DNA from: Streptomyces hawaiiensis
GTDB lineage: Bacteria; Actinomycetota; Actinomycetes; Streptomycetales; Streptomycetaceae
NCBI RefSeq assembly: GCF_004803895.1
Contig: NZ_CP021978.1
Span: forward strand, 992,001-1,056,000
DNA: 64,000 bases
Reading direction: 5' to 3'
Shown: one piece after another, positions 1-8,965 of the stretch
Position numbering within the stretch: position 1 is the stretch's first letter
Layout: every line of letters begins with the position of its first letter
The notes under the pieces: model-generated
The model's database searches: none
Told to the model about the DNA's origin: nothing
The model's input: the letters and a program-made list of their open reading frames with translations, nothing else
Translations under genes and position numbers: made by a program

Positions 1-177
1 ATAGGTCCCGCCGGACTCTCCATGGACCTGTTCGATCAGCGGCATGAGCTGCTCGTCACGCAGCCGGCGGGGCGACTTCGGCCGCTTCTTACGCGCGCAG
101 TACGCCGACTCGGACAGCCCCAGTACCTGGCAGGCGAACCCGACCCCGAGGCCCTTGTCCCTGAGGTGCTCGATCAC
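1..177 (-). CDS. IS3-family transposase OrfB, partial
   Basis: This is the N-terminal end of the IS3 DDE transposase subunit and runs off the left edge. The 59 visible codons read VIEHLRDKGLGVGFACQVLG and then a basic stretch, the usual start of OrfB in Streptomyces IS3 elements. A GTG at 177 overlaps the orfA stop (GTGA). In this family OrfB is usually made as an OrfAB fusion by -1 frameshifting, so the GTG may not be the true start. The DDE catalytic core is outside the window. Confidence 0.7.
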   Translation of the reverse strand, partial: MIEHLRDKGLGVGFACQVLGLSESAYCARKKRPKSPRRLRDEQLMPLIEQVHGESGGTY

Positions 178-485
178 CTGGTCGGCCTCGTCCGGGGACG
201 GTCGAGTTCCGCCGCAAAGAACGCGCTCGCGGCCTTCAGAATCTCGTTCGCCCGCCTCAACTCCGCGTTCTCGCATCGGAGTTGCCTCAGCTCTTCCCGC
301 TTGGCGGTGGTCAGCCGGTCGTCGCGTTCGCCGGTGTCCGCCTCGGCTTGGAGGACCCAGCCGCGCAGGGCCTCCTTGTGGATGCCCAGGTCCTTCGCGA
401 CATGCGCGATCGGACGGCCGGTGCTGCGGACCTCGCGGACAGCCCGCTCACGGAGCTCATCCGGGTACTTACGTGGTGCTGGCAC
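174..485 (-). CDS. IS3-family transposase OrfA
   Basis: A 103-residue DNA-binding subunit of an IS3-type transposase. Residues 4-60 (PRKYPDELRERAVREV, then VAKDLGIHKEALRGWV) form the transposase_8 helix-turn-helix. Residues 60-95 form a leucine-zipper-like coil (LRQLRCENAELRRANEIL) used for multimerisation. Length and layout match normal OrfA proteins. The stop overlaps the orfB GTG. Translation starts at ATG 485. Confidence 0.85.
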   Translation of the reverse strand: MPAPRKYPDELRERAVREVRSTGRPIAHVAKDLGIHKEALRGWVLQAEADTGERDDRLTTAKREELRQLRCENAELRRANEILKAASAFFAAELDRPRTRPTR

Positions 486-552
486 TGCTTGTGGTTCTCC
501 TTCGGGCCAGGATCAAAAGCCTGGCTTCAGGGACTCCACGAAACCGGGGTCA

Positions 553-841
553 GCTCACGACACCGTCGGCAGGCGATCAACCAGCCGCTGCGCCCAGCCT
601 TCACTTCGGTCGCGCCGGTCAACAATGAGCTCGATGACAGTTCAGCAGACAGTGCTGCGGACCCTTCGCCAGTCTGTTGGCGCATTCTTCTGGTTCCCCT
701 TCGCGATCACGGTGTATCCGGATCACGGCGGGTTGACGGGCGGAGATTGTCGGACGTTCGGGATGGCATCTGACCGCGAGAGATGGGCCGATTCCCGGCG
801 ATGACTTGATGGAGCCCATCGAGTCGGCGGAACTGACTTGA
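553..841. other. Intergenic, no gene recognised
   Basis: About 290 bases between the IS3 end and a gene remnant. Short open frames on both strands have low-complexity Arg/Ser-rich translations and no recognisable motif. No convincing promoter or terminator was seen. Confidence 0.4.
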
Positions 842-1303
842 TCACTGTCACCGAGATCTGGTGATCAGTATGTTCGTCTTGCCGAAGGCTCGAACGTAGG
901 ACTGATCAAGAGTACGGACGCCGGCAAGACCTGGACGTCGCTGTCGCTCTCCGGAGAGTCCGACTTCCACGCCCTCGAATACGCCCACGACACCGTCTGC
1001 GGATACGACTCCACCAGCGGCCTGCTCCGCACCAGCCAGGACGGCACGACTTGGAAGGACGGGGCGAAGCTCCAGGCACTCGACATCGCGGTCAGCCCCG
1101 AGGACCCCGACCTCCTCCTGGCTACCACCAGCGAGGGAATCGCCAGCAGCACCGACGGCGGCAAGTCCTTCGCCGGGGGCGAGCAGCCGGTGATGGCGTT
1201 CCTCTCCTGGCCGGCGAAGGACGCGCTGTACGGCATCGACACTGATGGCGCATTGCACCGCAGCACGGACGGCTGGACCACATGGAAGCAGCGTCCGGCG
1301 TAG
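842..1303 (+). pseudogene. BNR/Asp-box glycosyl hydrolase-like fragment (F510_1955-type)
   Basis: The frame ending at TAG 1301 encodes repeated Asp-box units: STDAGKTW, TSQDGTTWKD, SSTDGGKSF and RSTDGWTTW. These are the blades of BNR/sialidase-like beta-propellers. It resembles the secreted F510_1955-family 'glycosylhydrolase' of Streptomyces. No start codon with a ribosome site and no signal peptide remain, because the frame opens after a stop at 839. The C-terminal blades also appear lost. It is a fragment of a once-secreted propeller with no expected activity. Confidence 0.65.
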
Positions 1304-1411
1304 GGCCGCGCTACCCGGCCTGGGGTGGGCGCGATCGGGGCCAGCCCGTCGAGATGGCCGTTCGCACCGCCTGTCACAGCGCCGACTCGAGAAGCGGACC
1401 AAGGCGGAACA

Positions 1412-1783
1412 GCCCCTTTCTGGCTGCCCGATGCCAACGCCACCCAGCCGGACCGGCTGTTCCTGGTCGCGGACCGGGCCCTGTCCGTGGCGAACGACTT
1501 CGCCGACTTCGGCACGGAGGTCAGGGCACTGAAGAAGCGGCTGACGGCCAGCGCAGTCCGGGTGCAGACGACGTTCCCGCCCTACAGCAAGGACTTCCGG
1601 CGCCGCCTGGGCATCGAGTCCGAGCAGGCTCTGGAGCTCTTCCACCAGACCGTGTCGATGAAGGCCGTCGGCAGCCTGGACGACTTCGTCCGCAGCCACA
1701 TGCTCGAACCCTTCGACGCGATTTCGATGACGCATCATGTGGAGTGCGTGGCGATTCTGGAGCCTGCTTCAAAGGGGCTCTGA
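1412..1783 (+). pseudogene. Fragment resembling Wadjet JetC / MukB-like ATPase
   Basis: The frame reads DRLFLVADRALSVANDF, LGIESEQALELFHQTVSMKA and VGSLDDFVRSHMLEPFD. The last two stretches look like the conserved segment of COG4913-type SMC-like ATPases, the JetC subunit of the Wadjet anti-plasmid system. Both ends are missing: no Walker motifs are present and the frame ends in unrelated residues after LEPFD. The assignment rests on recalled family sequence. If right, this is debris of a defence locus that lay beside the IS3 element. Confidence 0.45.
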
Positions 1784-2118
1784 CCTGCAGTTTTATCGGG
1801 TTTCCAAAGCGCGGCCGGTGGTGCTTGACCTGTTTCCCAGAGTGAATGACGTGAAGCCGGTTCATGGGGTGCGGATACCGTTGACCTGCCGTTCCGCGTT
1901 CCTTTGCGGGGGATGACGGGGGGCTTTGCGGATCTTGATCCGGATGGCGGCAGGTGATCGTGACGCTGAGGTGACGCTCGTTCTGATGAGTTGTCAGGCG
2001 GTCCCAGTCGTTGTGGACGGCATCCGTTCTGGAAGTTCGAGCGGTGTGCCTCCCCAGTCGCCGCCTGCCGGCCCGGGGTTGCCGCGATGAGCGAAAACAG
2101 AAAGAGAAACATAAACAC
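1784..2118. other. Intergenic, no gene recognised
   Basis: About 330 bases between gene debris and the terminator of the lacI gene. Frames on both strands give Arg-rich translations without motifs. The T-rich tract expected after the lacI terminator lies at its right edge (about 2090-2118 on the minus strand). Confidence 0.4.
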
Positions 2119-2148
2119 CTCCCGGACCGCCGACTGGCGGCCCGGGAG
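2119..2148 (-). terminator. Rho-independent terminator of the glycoside/lacI locus
   Basis: A hairpin with arms CTCCCGG-A-CCGCC and GGCGG-C-CCGGGAG around a GACT loop. On the minus strand it is followed by a T-rich run (GTGTTTATGTTTCTC). It lies 16 bases beyond the lacI stop. Confidence 0.8.
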
Positions 2149-2164
2149 AGTTGCCGAAGCTGTC

Positions 2165-3211
2165 TCAGCCCTCCGGCGGCGGAGCCGTGCTGTCGCGGAC
2201 CACAAGCCGCGTGGCGATCTCGAGGCCGAGCTGCGGAACCTTCTCGCCACGGCCGAGGGACAGCGCCAACTCCGTTGCCGCAACCGCCATTTCGGTCAGC
2301 GGCTGGTGCACCGTGGTCAGCGGGGGTTCCACCCAGGCCGCGACCGGCACGTCGTCGAAGCCGACCACGCTCAGGTCCTGCGGGATGCGCAGGCCCGCCT
2401 CCCGAGCGGCACGGTAGACGCCGAGCGCCTGCATGTCGTTCGTGGTGAAGATCGCGGTGGGCCGGTCCGGCCGGGCGAGCAGCGCCTTCGCCGTGGCGTG
2501 AGCGTCCTCACGGCTGAGCTGGGTGCGGACCATCAGATCCGGGTCCACCGGGAGCCCGGCCGCTTCGAGCGCGGAGCGGTAGCCCGCCGCCCGGGCCTGG
2601 CAGAACGAATGGTCGGGGCCGGTGAGCATGGCGATACGCCGATGTCCGAGGCCGATGAGGTGGCGTGCCGCCGACTGGCCGCCCTTGAAGTTGGTCGTCC
2701 CGACGTAGGGGACTCCGTCGGGGAGCTCGTACATCGGGTCGAAGGCAACGTAGGAGATGTTCTTCGTCTTCAGCCGTTCGAGTTCCGCCTCCGAGAGCTG
2801 GGCCACCAGCAGGACGCACTGGGGGCGCCGCCCCACGGCGTCGTCGACCGAGGTGTCGAAGTCGTGCTGCCCGAAGGTGGAGACCAGCACGCCGACCTGG
2901 TTCCTGGCGGCCACCTCCTCCACGCCCCGGAGGATCTCCACCGACCACATGCTGTCCAGCTCACGGAAGATCAGCTCCACGGTCTTCTGGCGAATGCCCG
3001 GGGGCTTGCGGTATCCGTGCTTGTTGATCAGCTTCTCGACGCGGGCCCGGGTCTCGTCGGACACTCCGGAGCGGCCATTGAGCACCTTCGACACCGTGGG
3101 GACCGAGACGCCCGCCGACTCCGCGATGTGCGCGATGGTCACCGACGCCGGCGCCTCGTCCTGCGTGCCTTTCCCGCCCTTCACCGACGTCCTCTCGTCC
3201 CTGTCCGTCAC
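2165..3211 (-). CDS. LacI-family transcriptional regulator
   Basis: A sugar-responsive repressor of 348 residues. Residues 24-46 (VTIAHIAESAGVSVPTVSKV, then LNG) are the LacI helix-turn-helix and hinge start, followed by a periplasmic-binding-protein-like effector domain ending in NDMQALGVYRAAREAGLRIP and SVVGFDDVPVAAW. GTG 3211 is chosen because the frame upstream is Arg-rich shadow coding of normal LacI length excess. It is the last gene of a same-strand locus, 137 bases downstream of the GH42 gene, and has a strong terminator. It is inferred to control the transporter/glycosidase genes, probably through the AAGCGCTT palindrome near 12643. Confidence 0.9.
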   Translation of the reverse strand: MTDRDERTSVKGGKGTQDEAPASVTIAHIAESAGVSVPTVSKVLNGRSGVSDETRARVEKLINKHGYRKPPGIRQKTVELIFRELDSMWSVEILRGVEEVAARNQVGVLVSTFGQHDFDTSVDDAVGRRPQCVLLVAQLSEAELERLKTKNISYVAFDPMYELPDGVPYVGTTNFKGGQSAARHLIGLGHRRIAMLTGPDHSFCQARAAGYRSALEAAGLPVDPDLMVRTQLSREDAHATAKALLARPDRPTAIFTTNDMQALGVYRAAREAGLRIPQDLSVVGFDDVPVAAWVEPPLTTVHQPLTEMAVAATELALSLGRGEKVPQLGLEIATRLVVRDSTAPPPEG

Positions 3212-3348
3212 GACTGCCCTTCTTCGCTCCGGGTGAGTGCGCCCACCCGTTCGCACCGTTGGTGAGGCGCCATTCTGGCACCAGCGTGCGAGCGCCGGGT
3301 GGTGCGGACTTCCCGGCACCGGCGTGCCGAGGGCGCGCGTGGCTGGTG

Positions 3349-5490
3349 TCATCGGTCCTCCGTCGGAGGTGCCGGCTCGGCGGCGAAGACGCGCACGTCC
3401 CACGGGCCGAGCGTCACGGACGCACCGGTCGCGACAGCGCCGCCGTCCAGGGCGTCGGTCAGGTCCACGGGGGCCTGGGCGGTGGCCGGATGCCAGCTCC
3501 AGTTGTGGATCACATGGACGCGCCGGCCGTCGGGAGCGGTGCCGGTAGCGACGGTGACCGAGTCCGGCAGGTCCTGCCAGCCGCCGACCGGGGCCGGGGC
3601 CAGCCAGACCGCGAGCGCGCGGGCCAGATCGCGCCCCGGCACGGTGCCGACGCAGGTGACGTGGCCCGCGCCGTGACGCCGGGTGGTGACGGCGGGCCAG
3701 CGCCCGAAGTGCGGATGATCGTACTCGGCGAGGACCTCGGCATCGTCCACCGCGAGCCCCTCCACCCAACGGGTGGCCACGGCGCCGGCCGGGAGCCGGA
3801 GCGAGCTGCCCTGCACGGCGCGCAGCGGCAGGTCCGCGTGCAGGTTGCTGAACTCGTCGTGGCACACGCCCGCCGCCTCCACCAGCCGCGCGGGTGTCAC
3901 CTCATGGCGTGCCCGCGCCTCGTGGTCGCCGGAACCGGTGCGCGGTCCGAGGACGAGATGGCCACCCGCATCCGCGTACGCGGCGAGCCAGTCGAGCATG
4001 CCGTCGCCCGCCACGTACAGCCCCGTCGCGATGAGCACGGGGTGCCGTTCGGCCACCGACTCCGGCGCCATGCCCGCCGTGTGGCCGCTCGCATCGTGCA
4101 ACTGGCGAGCGTGCAGGATCCGTACCTGGCGCCCCGCCTCGAACGCGCCCCGGTAAAACGGTTCGAAGAGTCCCTCATACGCGCCCCCGTCCGGCGCCCC
4201 GTCGGGATCGGCCAGCGGCGGGTGTTTGCGCATCACCCACTTGCTCGGCGCCGAATACACCATCGCGATGTCTGCGTCCGGCGTGAGCCCGGCGACGAGG
4301 TTCCCGGCGCGCTCGAACTCCGTACCCAGACAGGCCAGTTCACGGTAGACGCGGCCCGGACGGCCACTGTGCGGCAGGATGCCGCCCCAGAACGTCTCGG
4401 CGCCGAAGTGCAGCGTGTGCCAGTGCCAGTACTCGATCATGCGGGCGCCACGCGCGACCAGCGCCCACGCGGCCTGCCGCCACTGTCCGTTGAAGGCGGG
4501 CCGGTTGTCCGAGGTGCCGCCGATCGCCTGTGCGTTGGTTTCGGTGATCAGGAACGGCTCCTGGCGCGACGCGTAGATCCGGTCGGCGCTCAGGTGCACC
4601 GCCCACGCCCCGTAGGCCATCCATTGCCGCGGCAGCTTCTCGCGCGGCGGCTCGGGCATCGTGAGGCTGTCCTGCATGTCGTAGTACGGGTTGCCCGCGG
4701 TGACGTCCAGGGCGTCGGTCATCTCGTCGTCCTCGAGCGCCGGAGAGCCGTAGGCGAGGCACGTGGTGACGAACTGCTCGGGACGCGCGTACTCGCGCAC
4801 GATCTCGGCTTGCCAAGCGATGAACTCGGTGGTCTGCCGCGCCTGGAACGCCTGCCAGGCCAGGTCGTACTGCGGCTGTGCGTTGCCCTGCGGCTTCCAC
4901 AGGTCGGCCCACGTGGCCAACCGGTGCGACCAATACACCAGGCCCCACTCGCGGTTGAGAGTCTCCACGTCGCCGTAGCGCTGCCGCAGGTCGTCCACGA
5001 ACCGCTGGAAGACTCCGTGATTGTGCGGCAGACGCGGGCCCGGCTCGTTGTCGACCTGGAAGCCGATGACCGCGGGGTGGGAGGCGTATCGCGCCACGAT
5101 CGCGCGGATCACCCGCTCCGCGTGGAACCGGAACGCCGGATGCGTGATGTCGACCTCCTGACGGGCGCCCCAGCCGGCCGGCTTGCCGGTGGCGTCCTCG
5201 GCGGCGATCTCCGGGTACTGGCGGGCCAGCCACGGCGGCACGGCGTACGTCGGGGTGCCGAGGACCACCGAGATACCGCGTTCGTGGGCGCCGTCGAGGA
5301 CCGGCTGCAGCCAGTCGAGCTCGAACCGTCCGTTCTCCGGCTCCCAGGTGGACCACACCGACTCGCCGACCCGGATGACGGTGAACTTGGCCTCGGCCAT
5401 CAGATCGAGGTCGGTCTTCAGACGCTCGTACGGCTGGTACTCGTGGTAGTAAGCGGCGCCGAACAGGACGCGCGGGGGCAGTGTGGTCAT
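3349..5490 (-). CDS. GH42 beta-galactosidase
   Basis: A 713-residue intracellular glycosidase, normal length for GH42, with no signal peptide. The N-terminal TIM barrel carries the acid/base Glu149 in QVDNEPG and the probable nucleophile Glu317 in LITETNA. A trimerisation/beta-galactosidase domain and a small C-terminal beta domain follow. It would remove terminal beta-galactosyl (or alpha-L-arabinosyl) residues from imported oligosaccharides, fitting a locus for branched plant glucans such as xyloglucan. ATG 5490 follows an AGGAATTCCC stretch containing an AGGA ribosome site. A hairpin separates it from the upstream GH5 gene. Confidence 0.92.
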   Translation of the reverse strand: MTTLPPRVLFGAAYYHEYQPYERLKTDLDLMAEAKFTVIRVGESVWSTWEPENGRFELDWLQPVLDGAHERGISVVLGTPTYAVPPWLARQYPEIAAEDATGKPAGWGARQEVDITHPAFRFHAERVIRAIVARYASHPAVIGFQVDNEPGPRLPHNHGVFQRFVDDLRQRYGDVETLNREWGLVYWSHRLATWADLWKPQGNAQPQYDLAWQAFQARQTTEFIAWQAEIVREYARPEQFVTTCLAYGSPALEDDEMTDALDVTAGNPYYDMQDSLTMPEPPREKLPRQWMAYGAWAVHLSADRIYASRQEPFLITETNAQAIGGTSDNRPAFNGQWRQAAWALVARGARMIEYWHWHTLHFGAETFWGGILPHSGRPGRVYRELACLGTEFERAGNLVAGLTPDADIAMVYSAPSKWVMRKHPPLADPDGAPDGGAYEGLFEPFYRGAFEAGRQVRILHARQLHDASGHTAGMAPESVAERHPVLIATGLYVAGDGMLDWLAAYADAGGHLVLGPRTGSGDHEARARHEVTPARLVEAAGVCHDEFSNLHADLPLRAVQGSSLRLPAGAVATRWVEGLAVDDAEVLAEYDHPHFGRWPAVTTRRHGAGHVTCVGTVPGRDLARALAVWLAPAPVGGWQDLPDSVTVATGTAPDGRRVHVIHNWSWHPATAQAPVDLTDALDGGAVATGASVTLGPWDVRVFAAEPAPPTEDR

Positions 5491-5511
5491 GGGAATTCCT
5501 CATGAAGGGGC

Positions 5512-5551
5512 CCCGGCTGCCGGGAGCGGAACGTGCAACCCGGCAGCCGGG
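5512..5551 (-). terminator. Intercistronic hairpin between GH5 and GH42 genes
   Basis: A perfect 13-bp stem, CCCGGCTGCCGGG with CCCGGCAGCCGGG, around a 14-base loop. No U-tract follows, so it may act as a partial terminator or as an mRNA-stabilising structure that sets different levels of the two glycosidases. Confidence 0.65.
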
Positions 5552-5571
5552 ACGATTCGGGGGAGCGTGGA

Positions 5572-7311
5572 TCAGGCGGTCGAACCGGTCACCGAAGTGC
5601 CGGACTTGGTCACCTGGTAGGTGACCTTGGCGCCGCTGTAGAAGTAGAACGTCAGCGTCACCGGGGCGTCGTCACGCAGCGAGGTGAGGAACTTCTCGGT
5701 GAGGGTGATGGTGTTGCCCTTGTGGTCGGGGGTGAAGCTGATGTTGAACTCCTGGAACGCCGTCCAGTCGGCGGGCCCCGCGTTGGTGCCGTCGCCGTAC
5801 TTGGCCTCCATGGTGGCAAGCTGGTCCCCGCGGAACCGGGTGGGGATCGTGAGCGCGGAGGTGGTTCCCTTCGCGCCCGACTGCTGCGGGGCGTCGTACG
5901 TCGTCACATGGATCTTCCATGCCTGGCCCCGCGAGAACCGGGCCTGCAGCGTGGCGTTGTCGCCGTACGAGCGGTCGCCGACCAGCCGGGTCAGTGCCGC
6001 CGCCGTCAGGGTGAGCTTGTCACCGGAGACCGTGTAGTCCGAGCCTGCGGCAAGACGCTGATCTCCGTGCCAAAGGCCCCGGAACACAAGGCCGTTGCGG
6101 TTCAGGATGAGCGACTGGTCCGTGATCTGCCCGGACTTCGGGACGAAGAGACGGTCGAAGGACGTCGAGCCCGAGCGGGTGGTCCAGCTCGACTTGATCA
6201 GGTCGAAGAGCTCCTGGTCCCGCCACTGGAAGGTCTCGCGGTTCAGATAGGCGAAGGGGTCCCACAGGGCGGTGGTCACTCCGGCCCGGCGTGCCGCATG
6301 ACCGAAGTGCTCGAAGTACTTCAGGGCCTCGCCCCGCTCGACACGGGAGGGGTGATGGTGGTCCGGCCAGCTGAGCAGCCCGTACTCGCCGAGATAGACC
6401 GGGATGCCGCGCGCGACGAAGGTGTCACGCATGCGCGTGAAGGCACCGTCCAGGTCCTTCCGGGCAGCCTCGTCGTAGTGGGTGCCGCCCGCCATGTTCA
6501 CGCTGAACGGGTACCAGCTGTAGTAGTGCACTGTGGCGATCAGATGGGGGTCGTTCAGGGACCTGATCGTGTTGTAGAGCGTGTCCATGAGCGGTTGGTC
6601 AGGCTTGCAGTAGATCGTGGGCAGCACGAGCATGCGGTCGGTGTTCCGCCCGCCCGAGCCGCGGACGATCTTGTGGAACGACGTGTTCAGCTCGTTCAGG
6701 AACGTGTCCTTCTGCTCGGCCGTGGCGTTCTCGAATTCGGGCTCGTTGATGCTCTCGAAGAGCAGGGTGCGCGGCTTGTCCTTGAACGTCGACGAGATCT
6801 GCCGCCAGAGGGAGTTGAAGCGGGCCATCACGTTGTCGTGATCGGTGGACATCTTGCCGACCCACTGCCACGAGTCGTGGTGGACGTTGAGCACCACGTA
6901 GAGACCCTCGTCCAGCGCCCAGTCGGTGACCTCCTCCACCCGGTCCATGAACGAGGCGTCGACGGCGTACGGGGCGGTGGCGGACTGGTGGTCGGTCCAG
7001 GTGACCGGAATACGGACGCTGCGGAAGCCCTCCGCGCGGATCTTCGCCAGGTGCGCCCTGGTGGTGAGCGGGTTGCCCCAGGAGGTCTCGTTCGGGAAGG
7101 CGTCCAGGGTGTTGCCGAGGTTCCAGCTGGGCTGCATCGCGGCGACGGCGTCCATGGCCTTGGCCGGGACGCGCGGCTTCCTCGGGGCGGCGTCGGCGGC
7201 CGGAGCGGTGAGCCCGGCGCCGAGCAGCAGACCGACGGCGGCGACGAGTGCGAGCAGCATGTCGGCTATGCGCCTCGGGAGGCGTCTCGCGGCTTTGTGC
7301 GACTCTGTCAT
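5572..7311 (-). CDS. Secreted GH5 endoglucanase/xyloglucanase with X2 and CBM46-like domains
   Basis: A 579-residue secreted hydrolase. Residues 1-42 form a signal peptide (basic RRLPRR, hydrophobic core, ADAA cleavage region). The GH5 barrel (about 50-380) has WNLGNTLDA, typical of subfamily GH5_4, acid/base Glu190 in ESINEPEF and nucleophile Glu309 in YLGEYG. Residues from about 395 resemble a CBM_X2 Ig-like module (FVPKSGQITDQSL), and about 490-575 a CBM46-like beta domain, as in GH5_4 enzymes acting on beta-1,4-glucans and xyloglucan. ATG 7311 is preferred over 7392 because AAGGGAC precedes it and the signal peptide then has normal form. It acts outside the cell before import. Confidence 0.88.
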   Translation of the reverse strand: MTESHKAARRLPRRIADMLLALVAAVGLLLGAGLTAPAADAAPRKPRVPAKAMDAVAAMQPSWNLGNTLDAFPNETSWGNPLTTRAHLAKIRAEGFRSVRIPVTWTDHQSATAPYAVDASFMDRVEEVTDWALDEGLYVVLNVHHDSWQWVGKMSTDHDNVMARFNSLWRQISSTFKDKPRTLLFESINEPEFENATAEQKDTFLNELNTSFHKIVRGSGGRNTDRMLVLPTIYCKPDQPLMDTLYNTIRSLNDPHLIATVHYYSWYPFSVNMAGGTHYDEAARKDLDGAFTRMRDTFVARGIPVYLGEYGLLSWPDHHHPSRVERGEALKYFEHFGHAARRAGVTTALWDPFAYLNRETFQWRDQELFDLIKSSWTTRSGSTSFDRLFVPKSGQITDQSLILNRNGLVFRGLWHGDQRLAAGSDYTVSGDKLTLTAAALTRLVGDRSYGDNATLQARFSRGQAWKIHVTTYDAPQQSGAKGTTSALTIPTRFRGDQLATMEAKYGDGTNAGPADWTAFQEFNISFTPDHKGNTITLTEKFLTSLRDDAPVTLTFYFYSGAKVTYQVTKSGTSVTGSTA

Positions 7312-7356
7312 GTCCCTTGTGTCCCTTTCGGATTCGGGAGAGTTGTGGGGGGGTGC

Positions 7357-7385
7357 TCCGCCTGCGGGACGTGCGTACAGGCGGA
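7357..7385 (-). other. Hairpin between GH43 and GH5 genes
   Basis: Perfect 8-bp arms TCCGCCTG and CAGGCGGA around a 13-base loop in the 96-base gap. It has no U-tract and may be an mRNA processing or attenuation structure. Confidence 0.45.
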
Positions 7386-7407
7386 AATCCATGGGATGAC
7401 GGCTTGC

Positions 7408-8877
7408 TCAGGTCGTCGGCTCGTACGTGAACCAGTCGGCGTGGACGGTGCCTTGGGCGGCGTACAGCCCGATGACGCGGCCCGTGAAGCCGCCGGCCAC
7501 CTCGGTCGACAGATAGCGGCCGTCGAGCGTGGCGAGTGCGGCGAACGTGCCGTCGGGCTGCTCCACGCCGAGGATGACGACGTCGGGTCCGGTGCGCGCG
7601 TCGTGCGGCTGGGGCGGCTGCGTGATCCGTACGGACAGGACGGCCGGGCCCGCGGGCACCGGCAGCGTGGCCACGACGGACCGCACCGAGCCGACCCGCG
7701 AGATGACCCGCGCCTGGGTGCCGTCCGTCTCGATGCCGTAGTGGTGCCGCTCGTCGAGGCGGACGGCGAGGCCGCCGACGCCCTGTGTTCCATCGATCAA
7801 CGCGTCGACGCGACAGGCGAGTTGTTGCTGCCGGCGGCCGATGAAGACGGCGTCCCGCTCGTCGAGGGACGCGCCGCGGGCCCGCAGAGTGAGCCAGCCG
7901 GGGCGCTCCTTGGTGGTGCAGTGCTCGGGGGACCGGTCGCGTACCGAGATCCAGGACGGGTGGAACTCGGGGAGGTCGAAGTCGTCCCGGAAGGGCTCGT
8001 CCGCCGCATGGGTGCCGGGCGCGACGATGTCGCCGACGACCGGCCAGCCGTCCTCGGTCCAGGTGACCGGGGCGAGGAACGTCTCGCGGCCCATCACGTG
8101 CCAGCCGGGGGTGCCGCCGCGCGGTCGCACACCGAGGAACACCAGCCACCACGAGCCGTCAGGGGCTTGCACCAGGTCGCCGTGGCCGGTGTTCTGCACG
8201 GGGTGGTCCGTTCCGCGGTGGGTGAGGACCGGGTTGTGGGGGCACGGCTCGAAGGGGCCGGCCGGGCCGGGCCCGCGTGCGATCGAGACGCCGTGCCCGC
8301 GCTCGGTGCCGCCCTCGGCGATGAGGAGGTACCAGTACTCACCGATCCGGTACAGGTGCGGTGCCTCGGGGGCCTTGGCGCCCGGCGCCCCGGACCACAG
8401 ACGGCGCTCCTCGCCCAGCGTGCGCCCCGTGTACGGGTCGATGGCGACCTGGCTCACACCGGCGTACGTGCACCAGCAGGTGCCGTCCTCGTCCCAGGCG
8501 AGGTCCGGGTCGATGCCCTTGACCCCGGGCAGCCGGACCGGGTCGGACCAGGGGCCCGCCGGGTCGGTGGCGGTGACCAGCAGATTGCCGCCGCCCTCCG
8601 CGCAGTTGGTGACGATCAGCCAGAAACGGCCGTCGTGGTGGCGCAGCGTCGGCGCGTAGACCCCGCCGGACGACGGCATGCCGACGGGCAGCCGCAGCTG
8701 CGCCGGCCTGTCCAGGACGTTGCCGATCTGCGTCCAGTGCAGCAGGTCGCGGCTGTGGAAGAGCGGGACGCCCGGGAAGTACTCGAAGCTGGAACAGACG
8801 AGGTAGTAGTCGTCGCCGACCCGGCAGACGCTGGGATCGGGATGGAAGCCGGGGATGACGGGCTGGTCGGACACCAT
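7408..8877 (-). CDS. GH43 family beta-xylosidase/alpha-L-arabinofuranosidase
   Basis: A 489-residue enzyme without a signal peptide. The five-bladed propeller carries the GH43 triad: base Asp14 in PGFHPDPS, pKa-modulating Asp123 in GIDPDLAW and acid Glu171 in KAPEAPHLY. From about residue 320 a C-terminal beta-sandwich (GH43_C2/DUF1349-like) follows, ending HADWFTYEP. Such enzymes trim xylosyl or arabinosyl side chains inside the cell. ATG 8877 has an AGGAAAGG ribosome site. It lies between the permease genes and the GH5 gene on one strand. Confidence 0.9.
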   Translation of the reverse strand: MVSDQPVIPGFHPDPSVCRVGDDYYLVCSSFEYFPGVPLFHSRDLLHWTQIGNVLDRPAQLRLPVGMPSSGGVYAPTLRHHDGRFWLIVTNCAEGGGNLLVTATDPAGPWSDPVRLPGVKGIDPDLAWDEDGTCWCTYAGVSQVAIDPYTGRTLGEERRLWSGAPGAKAPEAPHLYRIGEYWYLLIAEGGTERGHGVSIARGPGPAGPFEPCPHNPVLTHRGTDHPVQNTGHGDLVQAPDGSWWLVFLGVRPRGGTPGWHVMGRETFLAPVTWTEDGWPVVGDIVAPGTHAADEPFRDDFDLPEFHPSWISVRDRSPEHCTTKERPGWLTLRARGASLDERDAVFIGRRQQQLACRVDALIDGTQGVGGLAVRLDERHHYGIETDGTQARVISRVGSVRSVVATLPVPAGPAVLSVRITQPPQPHDARTGPDVVILGVEQPDGTFAALATLDGRYLSTEVAGGFTGRVIGLYAAQGTVHADWFTYEPTT

Positions 8878-8965
8878 GGGCCTTTCCTGATGGATCGTGG
8901 TGGGAGGGGACGGTTCACGAACCCCGTGAGGACGTACGGCTGCGAGCGTCTGGACACCCGGGCGG

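Larger units (their letters stand above)
1..552 (-). mobile_element. IS3-family insertion sequence, cut by the window edge
   Basis: Two overlapping minus-strand frames read as IS3 OrfA and the start of OrfB. The outer end probably lies near 552, where the minus strand begins TGACCCCGGTTTCGTGGA, a plausible terminal repeat upstream of orfA. The other end is outside the window, so neither the matching repeat nor a target duplication can be checked. Confidence 0.75.

Noticed and set aside
3212..3865. N-terminal extension of the LacI regulator
   Set aside because: The extra residues are Arg/Ala-rich shadow of the GH42 gene; a GTG just before the helix-turn-helix region gives normal LacI length.
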